Virus record (IMG/VR): IMGVR_UViG_3300035670_001389
Location: 1-21,547 of that record
From: a virus
DNA: 21,547 bases
Reading direction: 5' to 3' (one strand)
The position numbers and the translations under genes were made by a program. A model generated the notes under the pieces. It was given only the letters and a program-made list of their open reading frames with translations. It was not told the origin of the DNA and searched no databases. This document shows, piece by piece, positions 15,625 through 21,547 of this stretch; positions within the stretch are counted from its first letter, which is position 1, and every line of letters begins with the position of its first letter.

Positions 15625-15680
15625 TTATCAATATTTGAATATATATATTTTTTTATTGAGAAATTATGGATGGTTGTTTT

Positions 15681-15702
15681 TATAAGTTCCGTGTTACTAT
15701 AT
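15681..15702 (+). promoter_or_regulatory. Candidate phage promoter, site D (upstream of sheath)
   Basis: In the 118-nt gap before the sheath gene, TATAA (15681-15685) is followed after 9 nt by TACTAT (15695-15700). Spacing equals sites A and B; TATAAGTT is shared with site C and TTACTATAT with site B. It ends 40 nt before the ATG. The rest of the gap is very AT-rich, including the palindrome AATATATATATT (15638-15649); no strong terminator is seen in it. Confidence 0.42.
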
Positions 15703-15742
15703 TTGAAGATTCATAATCCTTAGCTGGAGGTCTTAAAATAAT

Positions 15743-16990
15743 ATGGCTATACCTGGAGTAACTACAACAATTAGAGATCGTTTTTATACGGTTTCAAGAA
15801 GTGATGCGCCAACCGGACCTAGAGTTGTTGCCATCGCTAAGCGCAGTACAGCAGACGGCACTGGTAACGTACAGGATCTTGACGTAGTTAGAGCATTAAA
15901 TGAAGCAGACGTTATAACTGCTTTTGGTGATGGCTCAGACTTACATAGAGCATTCGTTGAGCTCGTTACAGCCGGTGCTGAAAGAGTCTTCTTAGTCCCC
16001 TTACCAAGTGACACCGTTTTCACACATAATACTGGATCATTGACTTCAGTTACGCAAGGTGGCGGTGATATTTTCAGCGCTGCATTCGAAGCAGCCGAAG
16101 CTGCAATTCCCGATATTATTTTAGCATGGGGTAGAGGTGGTCATCCAGATGATTGGGAGGATCCAGCTACACCAAGCAACGACGCAGAATTTGGTTTTCA
16201 TGCCGATAATACATCAACTGTAAGCTCTAACTGGGCTTATAAAGTTGGTGCTGCCTGCAAAGCTATATCAGAAAATACTAATCCGTGTGTAGGAGTTATT
16301 GGTATAAAGCCTTACTACGGAGTTTCTGAGAGAATGACACCCGGTCAAACGTCTACTCATTTAGCACTAACAAACTTACCAGACAGAGATGGTAGTGACC
16401 TTTTCAAATCTGTTGGTTCATATGTGGCAGTTGTTGCTGGTGAAGTTAAGCCAATAAACTATGGTTCAGGTCTCATAGATTTTGGCTATTCAAACGGTGC
16501 TGCATCATTTGCTGCCACCATGAGCACATTGCCTTCATATAGTTCATTGGTAAACAAGCCACTCTATAATGTAGAGTCAATCCGCTATTCTCCCACAAGA
16601 ACTCAGCAAGCCTCTTTGTCTGAGAAGGGAGTTAACCCTGTTATCATAAACTTTAACAAGGTTGCTGTGTTTGGTGAGAGTCTCACTTTTGCACAAAGCA
16701 CATCGGATTACACTCGTTTGACAACTAAGAGAATAATAGATGATGCTACTGGTATAGTTAGACAGGTTTGTCAAAAATTTATCGGTATGCCATCAAACGT
16801 TCAAACCAGAAATTCAATGGAAACAGCTATTACCTCTGGTTTGCGCGGCATGCAGTTACGTGGCGCTATATTGTCAAGTGATTTCACAGTAACCTACGTG
16901 CCGAATGAGAATAAGGCTATAGTTGACCTTGTTCTAACACCTGCATTCGAGCTTAAGAATATAGAAGTTCGAGTAGCAATTAACCTGTGA
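15743..16990 (+). CDS. Major tail sheath protein
   Basis: The protein has 415 residues. The start MAIPGVTTTIRDRF and the segment AGAERVFLVPLP are typical of contractile-tail sheath subunits. The middle holds GVIGIKPYYGVSERMTPG. The C-terminal domain has TTKRIIDDATGIVRQVCQKF, GMQLRGAILSSDFTVTY and IVDLVLTPAFELKNIEVRV, the strands that link neighbouring subunits in sheath structures. Sheath surrounds the tube and contracts to drive it through the cell envelope. GGAGG (15726-15730) lies 12 nt before the ATG, the same long spacing as in the capsid gene. Codon use is intermediate between portal and capsid genes. It ends with TGATAA and is followed by the tube gene after 37 nt. Confidence 0.92.
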   Translation: MAIPGVTTTIRDRFYTVSRSDAPTGPRVVAIAKRSTADGTGNVQDLDVVRALNEADVITAFGDGSDLHRAFVELVTAGAERVFLVPLPSDTVFTHNTGSLTSVTQGGGDIFSAAFEAAEAAIPDIILAWGRGGHPDDWEDPATPSNDAEFGFHADNTSTVSSNWAYKVGAACKAISENTNPCVGVIGIKPYYGVSERMTPGQTSTHLALTNLPDRDGSDLFKSVGSYVAVVAGEVKPINYGSGLIDFGYSNGAASFAATMSTLPSYSSLVNKPLYNVESIRYSPTRTQQASLSEKGVNPVIINFNKVAVFGESLTFAQSTSDYTRLTTKRIIDDATGIVRQVCQKFIGMPSNVQTRNSMETAITSGLRGMQLRGAILSSDFTVTYVPNENKAIVDLVLTPAFELKNIEVRVAINL

Positions 16991-17027
16991 TAAAAAGCCT
17001 ACATAAAATACCGATTGGAGGGTAAAA

Positions 17028-17705
17028 ATGGCTGAAGGAGATAATGTTCAAAAGTATTTGAACACGTATACAACATTTTCTGGTGCAGATATCGTTGCCA
17101 CTTTTGGTGGCGTTGAAATTGGTGCTCTTTCCGGTATCACTTTCTCAGTAACCAGAGAAAAAGCTCCCATATACACTATGGGTTCACCAAATCCTCGTTC
17201 TTTCTCAAGAGGTAAAAGAGGTATCGCTGGTTCGTTAATATTTACTGTTTTTGACAGACCAGCTCTTTACAAGATGATAGCTGAAAACCATGACACCAAT
17301 AGAAGTCAATGGTTCTACACTAGAAGTCATAACACAATTCCCGGTGACAGCAACCATTCAAGAGGTATCGTCAACGAGGAAGCTTATGGAACAGGTGTAG
17401 CTAGAAAGCTTCCATACTACGCGGATCAAATTCCGCCTTTTGATATCACTATTACCTTTGCTAATGAGTACGGTCAGGCAGCAGTTCGCTCTATTTATGG
17501 AGTGGAACTTCTAAACGAAGGCTCCGGTGCGTCTATGGATGACATTGTTATTGAGGAAACAATGACGTATGTCGCCAGAGAGCTTGGGCCAATGTTTACG
17601 CTTGATATTGATAATTCTGCTGGAGTAGATAACGCAGGTCTTATTAATGAAAGATTTACAACAACCATTAATAATGGTCAGGGTTCAATCTATCAAGACG
17701 TATAA
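17028..17705 (+). CDS. Tail tube protein (first of three paralogs)
   Basis: The protein has 225 residues, with TGGAGGG upstream. The position directly after the sheath gene is where the tube is usually encoded. Visible features are FSGADIVATFGG (17-28), REKAPIYTMG (43-52), GIAGSLIFTVF (65-75), IPPFDITITFANEYG and VARELGPM, all strand-rich as expected for a tube subunit that stacks in hexameric rings. The same motif series recurs in the next two genes, so this is the simplest and shortest member. A perfect hairpin follows its stop. I infer major tube because of order, compactness and codon use nearer to sheath than to the neighbours. Confidence 0.8.
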   Translation: MAEGDNVQKYLNTYTTFSGADIVATFGGVEIGALSGITFSVTREKAPIYTMGSPNPRSFSRGKRGIAGSLIFTVFDRPALYKMIAENHDTNRSQWFYTRSHNTIPGDSNHSRGIVNEEAYGTGVARKLPYYADQIPPFDITITFANEYGQAAVRSIYGVELLNEGSGASMDDIVIEETMTYVARELGPMFTLDIDNSAGVDNAGLINERFTTTINNGQGSIYQDV

Positions 17706-17739
17706 TACTCTAGGCGAATTTATCGCTGTATAGCTGTTT

Positions 17740-17770
17740 GAGATGCACGGGGGTCTACCCCGTGCATCTC
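17740..17770 (+). other. Perfect 13-bp intergenic hairpin without a T run
   Basis: GAGATGCACGGGG (17740-17752) pairs perfectly with CCCCGTGCATCTC (17758-17770) around a GTCTA loop. It is followed by TAGTTAAGGAG, so there is no T tract for normal Rho-independent termination; the ribosome site of the next gene begins about 4 nt later. It may stabilise mRNA, reduce downstream transcription or be a processing site. The structure is certain, the role is not. Confidence 0.75.
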
Positions 17771-17790
17771 TAGTTAAGGAGAAAATTTAA

Positions 17791-18579
17791 ATGGATTGGA
17801 TAATAAGAAGAGGAACTACTGTCGAAGAAGCTACAAATATAGTTGATATTCCAAATGAAGTTGAATCTTCTCGATCCCTTAAAGATTATGAACAAATAAA
17901 TTATAATACTAGTCAGATTTCTTTTTCTGGCGCAGATGCCATAGCTACAATAATTGTTCCCACCATAGGTTCTGATGGATCAATAACCGGACCTGGAGAA
18001 GTTTTAGAGCTGGGTGAAATACAAACTCTCTCCTACTCTATGCATAGGGAGAATTCTCCAATTAGAACTCTTGGCCACGTAAATCCTCGTGGCTTCATAA
18101 AAGGTGGTAGAACTATTGCAGGTAGCTTAATATTTACAGTTTTTAATGAATATGTTTTCTATAGGATATCTCAATATAGGGATTTGCTTGCGAGGAGAAA
18201 TGGATTTTTTGCACCCCTAGCAGACATGCTACCTCCTTTCGATATTGTAGTTTCATTTTTTAATGAATATGGAAATATGTCAAAAATGAAGATATTTGGA
18301 GTTACAATAGTAGATGAGGGTCAAACACTCTCTATAGACGACTTAATCATAGAGCAAACATACACCTATATGGCCAGGGGAATACAGCCAATGGTTAAGA
18401 TGGTTTCTCCACATGATAGGTCAGACTCAGATAATCCAAATAGTACACAAAGCCCAGAAGTTGTTCAAAGGCAGTTGAATATACAGTATAATATCTTTGG
18501 AGATCAAGTTGTAGAAGATCTTTCTAAGTTATACCAATCAAACATGATAGATGAGGTAGTACCGCCTAATGTCCGCTAA
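17791..18579 (+). CDS. Tail-tube-family paralog 2
   Basis: The protein has 262 residues, with AAGGAG before the ATG. It repeats the motif series of the preceding tube protein: ISFSGADAIATI (43-54), RENSPIRTLG (86-95), TIAGSLIFTVF (108-118), LPPFDIVVSFFNEYG and MARGIQPM. It adds about 28 residues at the N-terminus and an acidic loop between the first two motifs. The C-terminus is extended and polar. Paralogs of the tube often serve as tube initiator, baseplate hub ring or tube-end protein; which applies here is unknown. The gene overlaps the next by 11 nt. Codon use is AT-rich, implying fewer copies than the main tube. Confidence 0.75.
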   Translation: MDWIIRRGTTVEEATNIVDIPNEVESSRSLKDYEQINYNTSQISFSGADAIATIIVPTIGSDGSITGPGEVLELGEIQTLSYSMHRENSPIRTLGHVNPRGFIKGGRTIAGSLIFTVFNEYVFYRISQYRDLLARRNGFFAPLADMLPPFDIVVSFFNEYGNMSKMKIFGVTIVDEGQTLSIDDLIIEQTYTYMARGIQPMVKMVSPHDRSDSDNPNSTQSPEVVQRQLNIQYNIFGDQVVEDLSKLYQSNMIDEVVPPNVR

Positions 18580-19555
18580 GAGAACAGAAGAATTCATTTT
18601 AAACCCTTTGTCTGAAAAAATAGATTTAAAATGGGCAGGCAGAGCTAAAGAGGGTGGTAAAAACTTCAACAGTTATTACGACTACTACTTTAGTGGTGAG
18701 GATATAAGGGTTTATATTGATGGCCTTTTTGATGTTGATGACGAGTTGGACTTAGCATCGTTTGCCTATTCTGTTAGGCAGGAAAAGCAGCCTATTTATG
18801 GTTTTTGGTCTTACAACTATGACACTGTTATGATGGGTACCAGAGTGGTTGTTGGGGAGTTTACATTATATACAAGATATCCACAAAGGATGACGCAACT
18901 GCTTGAAAAGGCAGCCTTGAATAGGGTTAATGCTGATTCTTTTGGAGGGAATAATCAGGGAAATAGCATAATATCTAAACTCTCCTCAGAGTATGCAAGA
19001 ACGCCAACAGATGAGGAAAACATTCAGAAATACTGGTCATACAGCCAGTTAGACAGAATAACAAATGATGTATATTCTGATGCTATTGATTCTAAGAATA
19101 TATTTAGTGCACACCCGCCATTTAACTTCGTAATAGTTTATGGAGCAGAGCAAACAGCATTAACACCTAGGGATATACTTAACTCTCAAGACCTATTGGT
19201 CGGAGACACCATAGATAGAGTTATAGCATCAGACGTTAATGAAAGAAATATAAAAGTAGACTCATTAACCAATCCTATGAAAGTTGTAATTCAGCAAGTC
19301 AATCTCACAAGTTGTACTAATTCATACAGTGTTGGCGGAAGTCCTCTTGTTGAGACATATCAGTTCATGGCTAGAGATTTTTATTTTTCTGACGCCGATG
19401 TGTCATTTATTAAAAATCTTAAGATTACCAACGCCTCTGATAATTTTGATGATTTAGAACCAGCTCCGTTTACTTTAGATGATAATGGAAATAGAGTATG
19501 GCAAGATGTAGATGTCGAACCGGGATCTATAATTCCGCCAGGAACCGCAATATGA
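18569..19555 (+). CDS. Tail-tube-family paralog 3 (diverged)
   Basis: The protein has 328 residues. The ATG lies inside the previous gene, with GAGG about 12 nt upstream. Motifs are weaker but in the same order: FSGEDIRVYIDG (41-52), RQEKQPIYGFW (70-80), VVVGEFTLYTRY, HPPFNFVIVYGAEQ and YQFMARDFYF. A ~60-residue insertion follows the third motif and another lies before the last. The C-terminus is Asp/Pro-rich. It is probably a specialised ring at one end of the tube (baseplate junction or neck), as its size and divergence suggest. A 34-nt gap with TATAAT (19556-19561) and AAAGGAG separates it from the chaperone gene. Confidence 0.68.
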   Translation: MSAKRTEEFILNPLSEKIDLKWAGRAKEGGKNFNSYYDYYFSGEDIRVYIDGLFDVDDELDLASFAYSVRQEKQPIYGFWSYNYDTVMMGTRVVVGEFTLYTRYPQRMTQLLEKAALNRVNADSFGGNNQGNSIISKLSSEYARTPTDEENIQKYWSYSQLDRITNDVYSDAIDSKNIFSAHPPFNFVIVYGAEQTALTPRDILNSQDLLVGDTIDRVIASDVNERNIKVDSLTNPMKVVIQQVNLTSCTNSYSVGGSPLVETYQFMARDFYFSDADVSFIKNLKITNASDNFDDLEPAPFTLDDNGNRVWQDVDVEPGSIIPPGTAI

Positions 19556-19589
19556 TATAATGTTTTGTAAAATATAAAAGGAGATATTT

Positions 19590-20126
19590 ATGTCTGATGT
19601 TAAAAAAGTTACCGTTGAAACTGAGAACATTGATGAAATTTTAACCCATGAAGAAAATGATACTTCTGCTTTTTCACAGGATGAAGAGGCTAATATTTCA
19701 ATCTCAGATTATGTAGAAGTTTCTATAGATCCAGATAACGATAATGTTTCTGTTGAAGATTTAGATTCTGATGAGGAAATATGGCCCGGTGGACCAACTG
19801 CAGGAATGATAATTGATTGGAAGCAAGAGTATGGTGATGTATATGTAACTTCTGTCACTTATGATAATCATATTGTTTGGAGAGTCTTAAATAGATTAGA
19901 ATACAAGAATATCGTAAAACACATGGAGTCTTTGGTCCAAGATGGGCAAATGACTTCAGCTGAAGCTAATATGTGGAATGAAGAAGCTATAGCAGAAGTA
20001 TGCGTTCTGTATCCAAAGATTTCCTCTAAAGACCTAACCGGTGCTATGGCTGGTGTTCCTTCCTTAATAGCTCAAGAAGTATTGGAAGCTTCTGGTTTCG
20101 TTGCCTTAGAAGTAAGACAGCTGTGA
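19590..20126 (+). CDS. Tail assembly chaperone 1
   Basis: The protein has 178 residues, with AAAGGAG upstream. Residues 1-~63 are very acidic and probably disordered. The folded part (64-178) begins WPGGPTAGMIIDWKQEYGDV and continues VLNRLEYKNIVKHMES, NEEAIAEVCVLYP and EVLEASGFVAL. The second half of this pattern recurs in the next gene, and both lie directly before the probable tape measure, where tailed phages encode chaperones that coat the tape measure during tail assembly. The gene ends in a single UGA, after which the same frame continues through two codons into the second chaperone. The family call is by context and pattern, not by search. Confidence 0.75.
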   Translation: MSDVKKVTVETENIDEILTHEENDTSAFSQDEEANISISDYVEVSIDPDNDNVSVEDLDSDEEIWPGGPTAGMIIDWKQEYGDVYVTSVTYDNHIVWRVLNRLEYKNIVKHMESLVQDGQMTSAEANMWNEEAIAEVCVLYPKISSKDLTGAMAGVPSLIAQEVLEASGFVALEVRQL

Positions 20127-20132
20127 TGTTTA

Positions 20133-20762
20133 ATGCTCGAAGCAAGCTCGATATTTGAACTAAAATACAAGTATGGAAATCTATACTATGTTACTGTAAA
20201 AAATGTAGATTTATATTTTCGTGAATTAACATTTAAAGAGTATGAAAAAGTTCTATATCTTCAGGAGTCAAACGACTACTCCTACGCTGACATAGAAGAT
20301 ATAATATTACAGGAAGCTATTGTGCATCCTGTCGATTTTGATTTAAATAAAGTTCCCCCTGGTGTGGTTTCTTCATTGGCGGAAGAGATTATAGATATAT
20401 CAGGTTTTTCTTCAGCTAAAATGGCTAGACATGTATTAATGTCTAAAAGGGAACAGGCAAATGAAGTAAAAAATTTAATGAAAGCGTTTGTTCTCGCTAC
20501 TATTAGTTCATATTCTCCTGACGACTTAGAGGATATGACTTTTTCTCAATTAGCAGAAAAAGTAGCGTTATCTGAAAAGATTATAGAAATACAACAAGGA
20601 ATTAACGGTATTGAATCTACCAATATTACTCTTGAGCTAATAGATCCTGAAGAGGAAATAAGAAAGCGCATGGAGGCCGCTGAAAAGCATGAAAAGGCAA
20701 AGCCAACCGGTGCGGCGGGGCTTAACGACCCGATAGCCCATAAGCTTTGGGGTCTTAACTAA
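20133..20762 (+). CDS. Tail assembly chaperone 2
   Basis: The protein has 209 residues. Residues ~8-95 parallel the first chaperone: LKYKYGNLYYVTV, RELTFKEYEKVLYLQES, LQEAIVHPVDFDL and EEIIDISGFSSA. A further ~110 residues, mostly helical and ending in a charged helix and PIAHKLWGLN, have no partner in the first gene, like the longer product of a chaperone pair. No clear ribosome site precedes the ATG; the upstream bases belong to the end of chaperone 1 and the UGA is 6 nt before. Translation probably depends on ribosomes finishing chaperone 1, by re-initiation or by UGA readthrough. Most phages of this kind use a frameshift instead. Confidence 0.75.
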   Translation: MLEASSIFELKYKYGNLYYVTVKNVDLYFRELTFKEYEKVLYLQESNDYSYADIEDIILQEAIVHPVDFDLNKVPPGVVSSLAEEIIDISGFSSAKMARHVLMSKREQANEVKNLMKAFVLATISSYSPDDLEDMTFSQLAEKVALSEKIIEIQQGINGIESTNITLELIDPEEEIRKRMEAAEKHEKAKPTGAAGLNDPIAHKLWGLN

Positions 20763-20774
20763 TAGGGGAATTTT

Positions 20775-21547
20775 ATGATTAGAGATCCTGGTCCCATACA
20801 CAATATAGGACACAGTGTAACATCCAGGGATGTACCTACTACTGGAGAAGAGACAGATGGAATTTCTCCAAATTCTGGCATTCTCTCTAGAGCTGTTAAT
20901 GGAAATCCTATAGTAAAATTCTTCGCCTCTTCTGCAGCTACGATGGTCGGCGCTTTTGCTGCGTCAAAGATAACCAAGGCTGGTGGGTTAAGATTAGCTA
21001 AAAAAATACAGGATAGAGCAGCTAATGAAACTGTTGGTTACGCGACTACAATTGTAAAATCTGTAACAGAACTAAGAAAACATCTTGACGAACTTCAGGG
21101 TTTAACCAGGGCTGGTGGGGACAGAGCCTATACAGACCTTGTTTGGGAAATGGATGGTAAATTAACTACTGGGATAGATTTGGATGGAAGACTTCAGGAA
21201 ACAAGTGGCTTAGGATTTTTAAATACTTCTGAGAGAGCAGCTGCAGGAAAGGGTGTACTTAGAGAACCCGCTGTAGTTTGGTCGTTTAGGGATACACTCC
21301 AGCAGAAGATGGTCAGAGCTGGACGTAGACTTCCTTATGAGCTTCCGGCCTTTTATGCCGCCCAAAGGGCTATAGTCGATCCATTATTTGGTGAGAAGTT
21401 AAATGATGAGCGAGAGGTCAACTGGTTCAATCCGGTTGATGTTGTTACAGATTTTGTAAAACAGTCCGTATCCTCCGCCGCTACTATGATCCTGCCATTT
21501 GAATTTGCTGGAGCAGCAGCTAATCAAACTAGATCATCCCTTCACAC
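20775..21547 (+). CDS. Probable tape measure protein, N-terminus (3' partial)
   Basis: The frame is open from the ATG at 20775 to the window end (257 complete codons). AGGGGAA (20764-20770) precedes it closely. The N-terminus is polar. Then comes a hydrophobic stretch FFASSAATMVGAFAAS (near residue 50), a helical charged part (IVKSVTELRKHLDELQGL), and the segment RRLPYELPAFYAAQRAIVDP. No enzymatic motif is visible. The call rests mainly on position: directly after two tail chaperones, where the tape measure, which sets tail length, is almost always encoded, and on helical, Ala-rich composition. The visible part is too short to show length or repeats. An alternative is a separate internal virion protein. 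Confidence 0.58.
   Translation, partial: MIRDPGPIHNIGHSVTSRDVPTTGEETDGISPNSGILSRAVNGNPIVKFFASSAATMVGAFAASKITKAGGLRLAKKIQDRAANETVGYATTIVKSVTELRKHLDELQGLTRAGGDRAYTDLVWEMDGKLTTGIDLDGRLQETSGLGFLNTSERAAAGKGVLREPAVVWSFRDTLQQKMVRAGRRLPYELPAFYAAQRAIVDPLFGEKLNDEREVNWFNPVDVVTDFVKQSVSSAATMILPFEFAGAAANQTRSSLH

Noticed and set aside
15628-15659. AT-rich inverted repeat (TCAATA / TATTGA) after the terminator-protein gene as a transcription terminator
   Set aside because: Only six weak A-T-dominated pairs with a mismatched interior; such repeats arise easily in AT-rich gaps.
1-21547. CRISPR array, tRNA, insertion sequence or anti-phage defence system
   Set aside because: No regularly spaced repeats, cloverleaf-like sequence, transposase or defence-type domain was seen; the whole window is accounted for by virion genes and short gaps.

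Overview
The window is part of the virion-structure region of a contractile-tailed (myovirus-type) double-stranded DNA phage. All supported genes lie on the + strand, are packed tightly (many overlap by 1-11 nt) and follow head-to-tail order. No tRNA, integrase, transposase, CRISPR or host-like metabolic gene was seen. Most genes are A+T-rich and use AGA/AGG for Arg. The fibre vocabulary, such as the [11 protein letters not shown] segment and S74 chaperone ends, is common in aquatic phages (cyanophage- and pelagiphage-like). That suggests an aquatic bacterial host but does not identify it.

Layout. (1) 1-1439: the 3' end of a fibre gene with an S74 autoproteolytic chaperone, then two small unknown genes. 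(2) 1505-7868: head genes, namely portal, a small unknown protein, a GT-A glycosyltransferase, a protease fused to an acidic coiled-coil scaffold, a decoration-like protein and the major capsid protein, closed by a strong terminator. (3) 8004-11796: five surface or fibre-type proteins (Ig-like, small beta-rich, repeat fibre). (4) 11809-15624: neck genes, namely adaptor, stopper, a first sheath-family protein with an Ig-like front, and a candidate tail terminator. (5) 15743-21547: the main sheath, three tandem tube-family proteins, two related tail-assembly chaperones and the start of a probable tape measure.

How the genes work together. Portal, protease-scaffold, decoration-like protein and capsid protein build and mature the prohead. 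The connector genes close it and join it to a tail made of sheath and tube, whose assembly is guided by the chaperones and tape measure. The fibre-type proteins probably sit on the capsid or tail for attachment, and the glycosyltransferase may decorate a virion protein.

The main points beyond routine annotation are these. A two-part AT-rich motif (TATAA-N9-TACTAT) lies in three longer gene gaps, with a relaxed copy in a fourth, and looks like a phage promoter class. Tail genes are multiplied (two sheath-family, three tube-family, two chaperones), and the chaperone pair is in one reading frame separated by a single UGA. A likely internal start could make free scaffold. Codon use shifts sharply in the capsid and decoration genes. 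Functions were assigned by reading the protein sequences; no database search was run.
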